Shown here piece after piece: positions 26,534-35,561 of a stretch of DNA of 64,000 bases (position 1 is the stretch's first letter; every line of letters begins with the position of its first letter). This DNA is from Flavivirga jejuensis (GTDB taxonomy: Bacteria; Bacteroidota; Bacteroidia; Flavobacteriales; Flavobacteriaceae). A model generated the notes under the pieces. The model was given only the letters and a program-made list of their open reading frames with translations. It was not told where the DNA came from and did no database searches. The stretch covers positions 124,001 through 188,000 of the forward strand of contig NZ_JAUOEL010000009.1 of NCBI RefSeq assembly GCF_030540765.1. The letters are read 5' to 3'. Both the position numbers and the translations under genes were made by a program.

Positions 26534-27760
26534 TTAAGCTGTTTTTGCTTTTAAACGTTTCATTCTTTGTTTTATATTACCTTGAACCACATAATGGTCA
26601 ATTGTAGGTGCAAACACATTCATTAATAGAATCGCTAACATAACACCTTCTGGATATGCTGGATTAAATACACGAATTAAAATTGAAATAAAACCAATTA
26701 AAAATCCGTAAATCCATTTTCCTTTATTGGTTTGAGACGCTGTTACTGGATCTGTTGCCATAAACACCGTACCAAAAGCAAAACCTCCAATAAGTAAGTG
26801 ATGCCACCATGTTGTACTCATTAGTCCGTAGAATTTACTACTTTCTGTAATCCAACCAGAATCAACCACTTGATTAAAAATTAATCCCATTACTATAGCA
26901 CCTAAAGCAGATGATAACATGATTCTCCAACTTCCTATTTTTGCAAAGATTAAGAATAACCCACCTAATACAATTAATAAGGTTGACGTTTCTCCAACAG
27001 AACCAGGAATAAACCCTAAGAACATGTCCATAACTTCATAACCTGCAGCTTTTCCTTGGGCAAGACTTCCTAATATTGTTTCTCCAGAAATAGCATCTAG
27101 ATTGGCTCCTGCAGCAATGTTATTAGCTCTTTCCACAGCACCTTCAACCCATACCTTATCTCCAGACATCCATGTTGGATAAGCAAAGAATAAAAAGGCT
27201 CTAATAGTTAATGCAGGGTTTAATATATTCATTCCTGTACCACCAAATACTTCTTTACCAATTACAACTCCAAATACAATGGCTACTGCTAGCATCCATA
27301 ATGGAATATCTACTGGTACAATAAGTGGTACTAACATACCTGTTACTAAGTACCCTTCTTCTACTTCGTGCCCTTTAATGATGGCAAATATGAATTCAAT
27401 TCCTAAACCAACAGCATAAGACACAATGACTAATGGTAATATTTTCCAGAAACCAATCAAGAAATTATCCATAGTCCAAAACTCCGAACTAAAGAAACTT
27501 CCTGCTGCTGCCTGAATATCTCCGATTTCTAAATTATGTTGGTAACCAGCATTAAACATTCCGAAAATTAAACACGGTACCATCGCCATAATAACGGTAT
27601 TCATGGTACGTTTTAAATCATCGGCTGCTTTTATATGCGTACCATTATGTGTAGTCTCGTTTGGTAAGTATAAAAACGTGTGGATTGCAGAAAATGCAGG
27701 TAACCACTTCTTGTCCTTATTCTTTTCCTTAAAATTATGTAAACTATCTTTTAAACCCAT
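26534..27760 (-). CDS. nqrB: Na+-NQR subunit B
   Basis: A 408-residue membrane subunit with about ten helices that binds riboflavin and a covalent FMN and forms part of the sodium path and quinone site. Seen: MNTVIMAMVPCLIFGMFN near the N-terminus, GKEVFGGTGMNILNPALTIR-like GKEVFGGTGMNILNP, the flavinylated threonine region PGSVGETSTLLIVLGG, and MATDPVTASQTNKGKWIYG. The C-terminus YVVQGNIKQRMKRLKAKTA is basic. The gene overlaps nqrA by one base. Confidence 0.96.
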   Translation of the reverse strand: MGLKDSLHNFKEKNKDKKWLPAFSAIHTFLYLPNETTHNGTHIKAADDLKRTMNTVIMAMVPCLIFGMFNAGYQHNLEIGDIQAAAGSFFSSEFWTMDNFLIGFWKILPLVIVSYAVGLGIEFIFAIIKGHEVEEGYLVTGMLVPLIVPVDIPLWMLAVAIVFGVVIGKEVFGGTGMNILNPALTIRAFLFFAYPTWMSGDKVWVEGAVERANNIAAGANLDAISGETILGSLAQGKAAGYEVMDMFLGFIPGSVGETSTLLIVLGGLFLIFAKIGSWRIMLSSALGAIVMGLIFNQVVDSGWITESSKFYGLMSTTWWHHLLIGGFAFGTVFMATDPVTASQTNKGKWIYGFLIGFISILIRVFNPAYPEGVMLAILLMNVFAPTIDHYVVQGNIKQRMKRLKAKTA

Positions 27761-29115
27761 TATCCTATCTCTTTAAGCATTAAGTCTAAACCTTCTCTTA
27801 TTATTTTTTGATGTGGTTGCTTAGACACACATACAAATTCTGTTAATGCAAAATCTTCAGGAGCTACTTCATACATTCCTAAAGCTTCCATTTCATCTAA
27901 ATCTTTATATAAACATGCTTTTAAAACTTGCATAGGAAAAATATCTAAAGGAAAAACTTCTTCATAAGTTCCTGTAGTTACAAAAGCACGATGTTCACCG
28001 TTGGTATTGGTATTTAAATCGTATGTTTTTTTAGGGGCTAACCAAGAAAAAGTAAGCGCTCTAGATATAGATACTTTATTAAAAACAGGTTTAGTCCATC
28101 CAAAAAATTCGTAGTCATTACCTTCTGGAATTATAGAAATAACATTACTATAATAATCTAAGTAACCATCTGGTTTTATTTGTTTTCCCGTTAATACGTT
28201 TCCAGAAATAATACGATCGTTAGTATCTCTAGAAATGCCTTTATCATAAACCATAGTAGCAACTTCGCTTCCTATCTTGGTAACAAAATACCTTGGCTTT
28301 TGAACAGAAGAACCTACTAAAGCGACAATACGTTCGGCATTAAACTTTCCTGTTAATAATAACTCACCAATAATAACCAGGTCTTGAGGATTTACTGTCC
28401 AAACAACCTCTCCTTTATTTACTGGATCTATCTTATTTATTTGTGTTCCTACATTCCCTGATGGATGTGGTCCAGAAACTTTATGCAATGTAATACCTGC
28501 TAAACCTATTAATGGAGAATTTCCATTTTTTCCAACAGACACATGTACTTTGCCTTCGGTAAGTTTTCCTAAAGCTTTAATAGCAGCTTGTAATTCAGGT
28601 TCTTTTCCTTGCAAAGTAAAATCTAAATCGGCAGCTAATGGTGCACTTGCATACCCTGAAATAAAAATAGCCTTTGGCATTTTATCTGGGTTTGCAATAA
28701 CATCGTATGGGCGTTGTTTTATAAACGGCCAACAACCAGATGCTAATAAATGTGATTTAACAGTTTCAGAATTGGCAGTATCCACATCAAACGTACCATT
28801 ATCCTGGTAAGCTTGTTCTTTATCTGCTTGAATCTTAATTGCTAAAATTTTACGTTTTTCACCACGAGAAATTTCTAAAATTTCACCAGAAACTGGAGAA
28901 GCAAACTTGATAGTTTCGTTAGACTTATCGAAAAAAACAGTTTCACCTGCTTTTACTTTTGTACCAACTTTAGATATTAATTTAGGAGTAACGCCGTGGA
29001 AATCTTCAGGTCTTAAAGTATAAAAGTTGCTTAAAATTGCCTTTTCTGAGGTTTTTTCAGCTTCACCCTTAAGTTTAATGTCTAGACCTTTTTTAATGCG
29101 AATGTCGTTTGACAT
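27760..29115 (-). CDS. nqrA: Na+-NQR subunit A
   Basis: A 451-residue peripheral subunit on the cytoplasmic side. Seen: IKKGLDIKLKGEAE at the N-terminus, DFHGVTPKLISKVGTKVKAG with the biotinyl-lipoyl-like fold, GPHPSGNVGTQI near 225-236, and the end of the protein with CVSKQPHQKIIREGLDLML. First gene of the six-gene operon. It has a TATTTTTG box about 40 bases upstream. Confidence 0.96.
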   Translation of the reverse strand: MSNDIRIKKGLDIKLKGEAEKTSEKAILSNFYTLRPEDFHGVTPKLISKVGTKVKAGETVFFDKSNETIKFASPVSGEILEISRGEKRKILAIKIQADKEQAYQDNGTFDVDTANSETVKSHLLASGCWPFIKQRPYDVIANPDKMPKAIFISGYASAPLAADLDFTLQGKEPELQAAIKALGKLTEGKVHVSVGKNGNSPLIGLAGITLHKVSGPHPSGNVGTQINKIDPVNKGEVVWTVNPQDLVIIGELLLTGKFNAERIVALVGSSVQKPRYFVTKIGSEVATMVYDKGISRDTNDRIISGNVLTGKQIKPDGYLDYYSNVISIIPEGNDYEFFGWTKPVFNKVSISRALTFSWLAPKKTYDLNTNTNGEHRAFVTTGTYEEVFPLDIFPMQVLKACLYKDLDEMEALGMYEVAPEDFALTEFVCVSKQPHQKIIREGLDLMLKEIG

Positions 29116-29152
29116 ATTTTTTTTATTGAAATTAGTTGTCTAAAAATCGGTG

Positions 29153-29160
29153 CAAAAATA
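29153..29160 (-). promoter_or_regulatory. -7 box of the nqr operon
   Basis: The minus strand reads TATTTTTG followed by C, matching TAnnTTTG, 37 bases before the nqrA ATG. No clear TTG at -33. Confidence 0.45.
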
Positions 29161-29272
29161 CGAATTTAAAATACAGTTTTCATAATAATTTTGATAGAAA
29201 TTTACATGCTTTTGAAGAACTTAAAAATCGGGCATCATTTTTGCTTATCTTTATGCAAAAAACTGCTTACAA

Positions 29273-30523
29273 ATGCCATTAAAGTTTAAACAAACCATCT
29301 TTTTTATATTTTTCCCTTTAGTCCTTTTGTCTCAGGTAGAAGAAATAAATCCACCAGATCATATTAAAACTATCAATTTTAAAGGTGATACCCCAGAAAC
29401 ACAATTACCAATTTTAAAACTCGGTGAATATGTTGTTTTAGAATTTGATGTTCTAAATGGTGATGAAGACGATTTTTATTATAAAGTGGAGCATTTTAAT
29501 GCTGATTGGACACCTTCTGTTTTAATAAAATCTGAATACATGGATGGTTTTGACAACCAACGTATTAGAAATTACGAGAATTCTTTTAACACTTATCAAA
29601 TTTATTCTCATTATAAACTCACTATTCCTAACACACAAACCAGGCGTTTAAAAGTCTCAGGAAATTATATGCTTTCTATTTTTGATAATGATGATGTCCT
29701 TGTTTTTTCAAGAAAATTCATGATTTATGAAGACACCTCTAATGTTGGTGTTATTGTTAAGCGTTCACGCGATATCGGAGTTATTCAAGAAAAACAACGT
29801 ATTGAGATTGTTATTGATTCCAACACCATGCAATTTAATAATCCTGTACAAAATGTAAAAACTGTTATCGTTCAAAACAACAATCTAAAAACAGCCATTT
29901 CAAATATAAAACCGCAATATACTATTGGTAATCAGTTAATTTACAAATACGATACAGAAACTAGTTTTTGGGGTGGTAATGAATTTTTGTATTTCGAAAA
30001 CAAAGATGTACGGGCTGCAAATACAGGAATACAAAGTATCGATTTAAAAGATTTATACCATAATTATTTATACGCAAACCTTGAGAGAGCGAATAAACCT
30101 TATACCTATAACCCAGATATTAATGGGAACTACGTTATTCTAAACCTTGATGCAGAAAATCCAGATATTGAAGCAGATTATGTTTGGATGCATTTCTCAT
30201 TACTTCCTACGGAATCTTTAAAAAACAAAGACATTCACATATATGGTAATTTTAATAATTATGCTATTGACGAAAGTACCAAAATGATTTTTGATGAATC
30301 TCGTAACGTTTATACAAATGATATGTTACTAAAACAAGGCTTTTATAACTATAAGTATATTGTTGTAAATAGTAATAAAAGTATTGATGAAGGTTTTATT
30401 AGTGGAAACTTCTATCAAACAGAAAACAATTACAAGGTGATTGTTTACTATAGAGATTTAGGTGCGCGATACGACAAAATTATTGGTCTTGGTGAAGGAA
30501 GTTCTATCAATATTTCTAATTAA
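29273..30523 (+). CDS. DUF5103 protein, type IX secretion system plug protein
   Basis: A 416-residue exported protein (signal about 1-20, LLSQVEEINPP). Family marks: INFKGDTPETQLPILKLGEY near 33-52, YYKVEHFNADWTPSVLIKSE and MDGFDNQRIRNYENSFNT near 66-105, and QGFYNYKYIVVNSN near the end. This family includes the Plug protein that closes the SprA translocon of the T9SS in Flavobacterium. That link is established for the family; the role here is inferred. Divergent from nqrA. Confidence 0.88.
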   Translation: MPLKFKQTIFFIFFPLVLLSQVEEINPPDHIKTINFKGDTPETQLPILKLGEYVVLEFDVLNGDEDDFYYKVEHFNADWTPSVLIKSEYMDGFDNQRIRNYENSFNTYQIYSHYKLTIPNTQTRRLKVSGNYMLSIFDNDDVLVFSRKFMIYEDTSNVGVIVKRSRDIGVIQEKQRIEIVIDSNTMQFNNPVQNVKTVIVQNNNLKTAISNIKPQYTIGNQLIYKYDTETSFWGGNEFLYFENKDVRAANTGIQSIDLKDLYHNYLYANLERANKPYTYNPDINGNYVILNLDAENPDIEADYVWMHFSLLPTESLKNKDIHIYGNFNNYAIDESTKMIFDESRNVYTNDMLLKQGFYNYKYIVVNSNKSIDEGFISGNFYQTENNYKVIVYYRDLGARYDKIIGLGEGSSINISN

Positions 30524-30630
30524 TAGTGCGTTTTAACTATTTTTTTTACCAAAGACGTTAAAAATCATCGCTAACCACTTAATATTTATTATTTTAGCAC
30601 CAACAAAAACTTTGTACACTCAGTATTAGC

Positions 30631-31017
30631 ATGGTTCAACAAGTTACAAGAGGCATAAAAATATCAGTGATCACCACTTTTGAAGGCTCATTTTATAAAA
30701 ATTATAAAATGCAGTATGCTTTTGGATATACCGTAACTATTGAAAATCAAAGTAAAGATTCTGTGCAGCTTAATGCACGCCACTGGGAGATTTTGGATGC
30801 TTTAAATAATGTTGAAATAGTTTCTGGCGAAGGTGTTATTGGTAAAAAACCCGTTTTGAAACCAGGAGAATCTCACACTTATACTTCTGGATGTTTGCTT
30901 ACCTCTCCTTTTGGAGCTATGCAAGGTCATTATAGTATGATAAACTTTACTACTACTAAAAAGTTTAAAGTAACTATACCTACTTTTAAACTTAGCGCTC
31001 CTTTTGCTATAAATTAG
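30631..31017 (+). CDS. apaG: ApaG family protein (Co2+/Mg2+ efflux-associated)
   Basis: A 128-residue single-domain beta-sandwich. The family core is plain: YTVTIENQSKDSVQLNARHW near 29-48 and GVIGKKPVLKPGESHTYTSG near 64-83, then SPFGAMQGHYSM. ApaG was linked to cobalt/magnesium handling in Salmonella, but its molecular function is unsettled. Follows the plug gene by 107 bases. Confidence 0.95.
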   Translation: MVQQVTRGIKISVITTFEGSFYKNYKMQYAFGYTVTIENQSKDSVQLNARHWEILDALNNVEIVSGEGVIGKKPVLKPGESHTYTSGCLLTSPFGAMQGHYSMINFTTTKKFKVTIPTFKLSAPFAIN

Positions 31018-31104
31018 ACCATTCAATCTTTTTGCTAATAATTTAGCGTTTTCAAACATATTATTAATAACTCAAAATAAATTGAGGCAAACGACATAAT
31101 ACAG

Positions 31105-31143
31105 ATTCTCACGTCGCGCTTTTGACGCTCCTCAGAATGACGG
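31105..31143. repeat. Interspersed repeat with palindromic core
   Basis: GATTCTCACGTCGCGCTTTT followed by GACGCTCCTCAGAATGACGG. This matches a short repeat type common between flavobacterial genes (GATTCTCACG...CGCTCCTCAGAATGAC). It lies between the convergent apaG and DUF6695 genes. Confidence 0.5.
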
Positions 31144-31148
31144 AAAGA

Positions 31149-32141
31149 TTAAACTTTTCGTTTAAACCTAAAAACCTTCTTACTTTGTTTCACATGAAAA
31201 AATTTGCAATTTGAATAATGTACGAATTCAAATGCCTGATTGTAATTAAAAGAATCATCATCAACTACAAAAACAGCATCAACATCAATATTTCCATAAG
31301 GAGAAATACGTCTAAACCTGTATTCAATTTCACTGTCTGCGGGGAACAATTCAAACCACGCACCAGCAGCAATTCCAGATAACCACTGCGCCTTTTCATT
31401 TAAACCTTCTACAGGTCTGGGCTCTAGTGTACCTATAAAATTAGGTTTATGATCTTTTAACCTATCTAAAAAGCAACGAATGTTTTCACTTTTTTGGGAT
31501 CCTTTAAATTCTGAAATCATACCCGTTTCTGAGACTTCAAAAACATAATTTTCGGTATTTGAAAGCAATACATTACCAACTGTACTAGGTGTAAACCATT
31601 TAGAGTTTTCTAATTTCTTTTTAATATCTAAATTGGTAACCGATGCAATTAAACTATCCGTTACAAAATGCGCACAATTACATCCCTCCTTTATAAAAGC
31701 TGCATACCTAATAAAATGCTTCTCTTGCATTTTGGTAATATGTGTTCTTGCCTTTTTATAATTAACAGCATTACAAACCGAAGCTACGAGTTTACCTTCA
31801 CCATGTGTTAACTTAGGATGCGTTCCTAAAAACTCTAAAATTTCGTCTAAGTTTTTGATGGAATCGTTTTCAATCTCTGCTTTAATTGGAAAACCTAATT
31901 CATTATCAGTATCTCTCCCCCGTACTCTTCCATTAGGCTCTGGTGTAATGTAGCGTCCGAAATCATGATATTCTAAAACACCCGTTCTTTTATCAATCAA
32001 TACTAAAGCGGCATGCCCTGCTCTTAAATAGTTTTTTTTACCAACACCTATAAATCTTAAATAAGGCGAAAACCATTCTTCAGAAACCATAACGACTGTA
32101 TCTGGATACGCCAATGTTAAAATAATACCTGTATTATCCAT
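31149..32141 (-). CDS. DUF6695 family protein
   Basis: A 330-residue cytosolic protein without signal peptide. It contains YLRAGHAALVLIDKRTGVLE with His43, and KEGCNCAHFVTDSLIAS with Cys153/Cys155. A His-then-Cys pair in this setting resembles the permuted papain-like (LRAT/NlpC-type) hydrolase pattern, so an amidase or protease activity is possible, but this is inference and the family is uncharacterised. It overlaps the upstream NRDE gene by 8 bases, a strong sign of coupled translation. Confidence 0.78.
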   Translation of the reverse strand: MDNTGIILTLAYPDTVVMVSEEWFSPYLRFIGVGKKNYLRAGHAALVLIDKRTGVLEYHDFGRYITPEPNGRVRGRDTDNELGFPIKAEIENDSIKNLDEILEFLGTHPKLTHGEGKLVASVCNAVNYKKARTHITKMQEKHFIRYAAFIKEGCNCAHFVTDSLIASVTNLDIKKKLENSKWFTPSTVGNVLLSNTENYVFEVSETGMISEFKGSQKSENIRCFLDRLKDHKPNFIGTLEPRPVEGLNEKAQWLSGIAAGAWFELFPADSEIEYRFRRISPYGNIDVDAVFVVDDDSFNYNQAFEFVHYSNCKFFHVKQSKKVFRFKRKV

Positions 32142-32859
32142 TTACAACTTCTGGCAGATTGAATGTTTTAGTTGTAATCGTTTTATTTTGAAGATTTTCA
32201 TATTGCATTTTTACAGAATCAGATGTTTTTATTATTTGCGTGACACTCGTTGTTTTAACAAAACCACGATTCATTACAACGCCATAGTCATCATTATCCT
32301 TCCCTGCCGTTTTATGAAATTTTAATGCAGAAACCGCATCTAATTCATGCTCTTTTTTAAAAGACTCAAACCAATTTAACCTTTCGCTTTTCATCTCTTT
32401 AGAATATAATGTCGAAGAAGACCAAATTTTTGGTTCATGTGCCAGTTGCTTAAAATGCTTATTTTCTCCATCCCAAACCAATTCATAAAACTTTAAAGTG
32501 GCGTTCCAATCTACAATAACCATAGTAAATGGCTCTATTTCTTGAAGATTATAAGCATCAATCGTAATCTCTATATCATCAGTTACCATAAAATCTTTAG
32601 CAACCACGCCTCTACTCTTCCTATAACTCAATTTTCGTTCATGCAATGTAAACCCGCCGTTTAACACACAAACCACTCTGTTTTTTTCGCTCAAACCAAT
32701 CCATGTCCCTCCAGCCATCTGATCTTTAGGAAATAACGTTTTAACATCATTAATCATATAAAAATCTGGGGCAATCGATATTCTATCTGGAGCTTCATCT
32801 CTATTTGAAGTTAAAACAAACCCATTATTAGCTTTTGGAATAATTGTTACTGTACACAT
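32134..32859 (-). CDS. NRDE family protein (TANGO2-like)
   Basis: A 241-residue protein starting MCTVTIIPKANNGFVLTSNR followed by DE, the N-R-D-E motif that names the family. Cys2 next to the initiator is conserved and recalls N-terminal nucleophile hydrolases. TANGO2 proteins in eukaryotes are tied to lipid or heme handling; the bacterial role is unknown. MAGGTWIGLSEKNRVVCVLNGG near 66-87 is also typical. First gene of a two-gene unit with the DUF6695 gene. Confidence 0.9.
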   Translation of the reverse strand: MCTVTIIPKANNGFVLTSNRDEAPDRISIAPDFYMINDVKTLFPKDQMAGGTWIGLSEKNRVVCVLNGGFTLHERKLSYRKSRGVVAKDFMVTDDIEITIDAYNLQEIEPFTMVIVDWNATLKFYELVWDGENKHFKQLAHEPKIWSSSTLYSKEMKSERLNWFESFKKEHELDAVSALKFHKTAGKDNDDYGVVMNRGFVKTTSVTQIIKTSDSVKMQYENLQNKTITTKTFNLPEVVNG

Positions 32860-32938
32860 AAAACTTATAGTCTAAATACGGTTTAGCAACTTACAAAAAA
32901 TAAATAAATTTTAACTTGTTTTTAAACATTGTTAACGC

Positions 32939-32967
32939 TTGCAACTATTAAATTATTCGTAAATTTG
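32939..32967 (+). promoter_or_regulatory. -33/-7 promoter of pruA
   Basis: TTG (32939-32941) and TAAATTTG (32960-32967) are spaced 18 bases apart, matching the Bacteroidota TTG / TAnnTTTG promoter, 42 bases before the pruA ATG. Confidence 0.6.
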
Positions 32968-33009
32968 CACCCTATTTAATGAAAATTCAATAACAAAAAA
33001 TCAAGAATC

Positions 33010-34638
33010 ATGGGAAAAGGCTTTTTTAATGTACCAGTAGCTGTTAACGAACCAGTTAAGAGTTATGCTCCTGGGACTCCCGAACGCGAAGCAGTACTAG
33101 AAACATATAAAGAAATGTTTAATAGTAAAATAAACGTTCCATTATATATAAACGGAAAAAACATAGAAACTGGTAATACCAGAACGATGTCTCCTCCACA
33201 CGACCATAAACACAGTGTCGGAACTTATCATCTGGCTGAGAAATCACATATTGACGATGCTATTTCTACAGCATTAGAAGCCAGAAAAAGTTGGTCTTTA
33301 ATGCCATGGGAACAACGTGCTGCTATTTTCTTAAAAGCTGCCGAATTAATTGCGGGCCCTTATAGAGCCAAAATAAATGCTGCAACCATGATGGCGCAGT
33401 CTAAAACCATTCATCAAGCAGAAATTGATGCTGCTTGTGAGTTTATAGATTTCTTACGTTTTAATGTGCAGTTTATGACTGACATTTATATGGAGCAACC
33501 AGAAAGTACAAGTGATGCCTGGAATAGAGTTGAGTACCGACCTCTTGAAGGGTTTACATACGCCGTAACTCCTTTTAACTTTACTGCCATTGCTGGAAAT
33601 TTACCTGCATGTATGGCATTAATGGGTAATGTGGTGGTTTGGAAGCCTAGCGATAGTCAGGTATACTCTGCTAAAGTAATTATGGATGTTTTTGAAGAAG
33701 CTGGTGTACCTCCTGGTGTTATCAATGTTGTTTTTGGTGATCCTGTTATGATTACGAATACAGTTCTGGCAAGTCCAGATTTTTCTGGCTTACACTTTAC
33801 AGGTTCTACCTTTATTTTTAAAGAACTTTGGAAACAAATAGGAAATAATATCCACAACTATAAAACGTATCCAAGAATTGTGGGAGAAACTGGCGGTAAA
33901 GATTTTGTCGTTGCTCATAAATCTGCTAATCCAGAACATGTAGCTACCGCTATTGTACGTGGGGCTTTCGAATTTCAAGGACAAAAATGTAGTGCTGCTT
34001 CAAGAGCCTATATTCCAACAAGTTTATGGAGCGATGTTAAAAGTAAAGTTATAAAAGATGTAAAATCTTTTAAAATGGGGTCTCCAGAAGACATGAGCAA
34101 CTTTATTACTGCAGTGATTCATGAAGGTTCTTTCGATAAGCTAGCAAAATATATAGATCAGGCTAAAGCTGATGCTAATGCCGAAATTATTGTTGGTGGG
34201 AATCATGATAAAAGCAAAGGGTATTTTATTGAGCCTACTGTTATAGTGACTACAGATCCTAAATACACCACCATGTGTACAGAGTTATTTGGTCCTGTGA
34301 TTACCATTTATGTTTACGAAGATGATGCTTACGCAGACACTTTAAAATTAGTAGATGAAACGAGTGAATATGCTTTAACTGGAGCTATTATATCTAAAGA
34401 CAGGTACGCGGTGACTCAAGCAACTGAAGCTTTACAAAATGCTGCTGGAAATTTCTATATTAACGATAAACCAACTGGTGCTGTTGTTGGACAACAACCT
34501 TTTGGTGGTGCCAGAGCTTCTGGAACTAACGATAAAGCTGGAAGTGCTCAAAACTTATTACGTTGGGTATCTCCTAGAATGATTAAGGAAACTTTTGTGA
34601 CTCCTACGGATTATCGCTATCCTTTTTTGGGGGAATAA
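33010..34638 (+). CDS. pruA: L-glutamate gamma-semialdehyde dehydrogenase (1-pyrroline-5-carboxylate dehydrogenase)
   Basis: A 542-residue aldehyde dehydrogenase that oxidises glutamate semialdehyde to glutamate with NAD+, the second step of proline breakdown. Seen: TPFNFTAIAGNLPACMALMG with VVWKPSDSQ (NAD site), HFTGSTFIFK, the general base in IVGETGGKDFV, the catalytic Cys in FEFQGQKCSAASRAY, and QQPFGGARASGTNDKAG. The family length (about 540) is kept. It has its own promoter and terminator, so it is a single-gene unit. Confidence 0.96.
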   Translation: MGKGFFNVPVAVNEPVKSYAPGTPEREAVLETYKEMFNSKINVPLYINGKNIETGNTRTMSPPHDHKHSVGTYHLAEKSHIDDAISTALEARKSWSLMPWEQRAAIFLKAAELIAGPYRAKINAATMMAQSKTIHQAEIDAACEFIDFLRFNVQFMTDIYMEQPESTSDAWNRVEYRPLEGFTYAVTPFNFTAIAGNLPACMALMGNVVVWKPSDSQVYSAKVIMDVFEEAGVPPGVINVVFGDPVMITNTVLASPDFSGLHFTGSTFIFKELWKQIGNNIHNYKTYPRIVGETGGKDFVVAHKSANPEHVATAIVRGAFEFQGQKCSAASRAYIPTSLWSDVKSKVIKDVKSFKMGSPEDMSNFITAVIHEGSFDKLAKYIDQAKADANAEIIVGGNHDKSKGYFIEPTVIVTTDPKYTTMCTELFGPVITIYVYEDDAYADTLKLVDETSEYALTGAIISKDRYAVTQATEALQNAAGNFYINDKPTGAVVGQQPFGGARASGTNDKAGSAQNLLRWVSPRMIKETFVTPTDYRYPFLGE

Positions 34639-34681
34639 TTCCTCCAAAGGAAGGAATCTCATAGTAGAGAAACTTATATAA

Positions 34682-34710
34682 AGAGGCTGTCTAAAATTAA
34701 GACAGTCTCT
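34682..34710 (+). terminator. Terminator of pruA
   Basis: An 11-bp stem (AGAGGCTGTCT with AGACAGTCTCT, one G-U pair), 7-base loop, followed by six T residues. Confidence 0.85.
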
Positions 34711-34864
34711 TTTTTGTTTTGTAAACTTTTGTGATTGAGACTATTCTATTTGTCAGAAAAATTATCGTACTTCGTTTAACATTAGATATAAAACAACCTG
34801 TATTGAACTTGTTTCAGTATTAAAACGATTTCATATCATATCGTTAGCCACAATAAAAAACTAC

Positions 34865-35239
34865 ATGGCAAAATATAAATATCATGAAAGGTATGCAGTT
34901 TGGCTAAATCATGAAAAAAGATGTTGGCTTTGTAAAGAACCTTTAAGGATAGATGAAACCACAATTGATCATATTTTACCAGAATCACTTCTCGATGATG
35001 AAAAGAAAAAGAAGAAAGTATTTGAAATATATGGATTGAATGATAAATTCAGAATAAATGGGTTTGAAAATTGGCTTCCTGCACACCTAGTATGTAATCA
35101 AAACAAAGGGAGTTCTATTTTAAATTGTGTTCCACTTTACGCATTCATATTGAATAGAACAATTAAGAAAGCAGAAAAAGTTTTAAGAACTTCACAAGCA
35201 ATGCAAATAAAGATAAACTCTTATCAAAAATTGCAGTAG
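34865..35239 (+). CDS. HNH endonuclease-like protein
   Basis: A 124-residue cytosolic protein. It has a CxxC knuckle (CWLC, about residues 20-23), IDHILPES with the D-H catalytic pair (Asp33-His34), and LPAHLVCNQNKGSS with the His, Asn and second zinc cysteine, the layout of an HNH nuclease. It is short, with only a basic C-terminal helix beyond the domain. The immediately following small gene (2-base gap) is surely co-transcribed. The pair could be a defence, toxin-like or mobile-DNA module; nothing in sequence decides. Confidence 0.82.
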   Translation: MAKYKYHERYAVWLNHEKRCWLCKEPLRIDETTIDHILPESLLDDEKKKKKVFEIYGLNDKFRINGFENWLPAHLVCNQNKGSSILNCVPLYAFILNRTIKKAEKVLRTSQAMQIKINSYQKLQ

Positions 35240-35241
35240 CA

Positions 35242-35454
35242 ATGGAACTTAATCATTTAAGTAAGATAGATATAGAAAGTTTCTTAAATAATAACGAGAT
35301 TAATCGTGATTCACTTGAAGATATGATTAAACTTGACAACGGATATTGGATTAGTCGTTCCGATATCGCTTATGAAGGGTTTTGTAACTGTGAAAGAGAT
35401 AAATGTGTCGATCATGATGATAAAGTATGGATCATGCCTAAAAGTTGTGTTTAG
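35242..35454 (+). CDS. Small cysteine-containing protein of unknown function
   Basis: A 70-residue protein. The N-terminal half is acidic and helical (SKIDIESFLNNNEINRDSLE), the C-terminal half holds CNCERDKCVDHDD and a final Cys, a possible zinc site. I do not recognise it. The start 2 bases after the HNH stop points to translation coupling. Its small size and acidity would fit an inhibitor of the nuclease, which is only a guess. Good codon pattern and no break support a real gene. Confidence 0.6.
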   Translation: MELNHLSKIDIESFLNNNEINRDSLEDMIKLDNGYWISRSDIAYEGFCNCERDKCVDHDDKVWIMPKSCV

Positions 35455-35531
35455 GCATAATCCCTGGTTCGTGTGGATTACAATATGAACTTTCAAATCA
35501 ATAATTTTGACAAAAAAATTAGTTAAAACAA

Positions 35532-35561
35532 AAAAGCATCTGAAGAGACTCAGATGCTTTT
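35532..35561. terminator. Hairpin terminator downstream of the HNH pair
   Basis: A perfect 12-bp stem AAAAGCATCTGA / TCAGATGCTTTT with a 6-base loop. The T run is longer on the minus strand (six T) than on the plus strand (four T), so it may once have served a minus-strand gene; it can also stop the HNH transcript. Confidence 0.7.
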
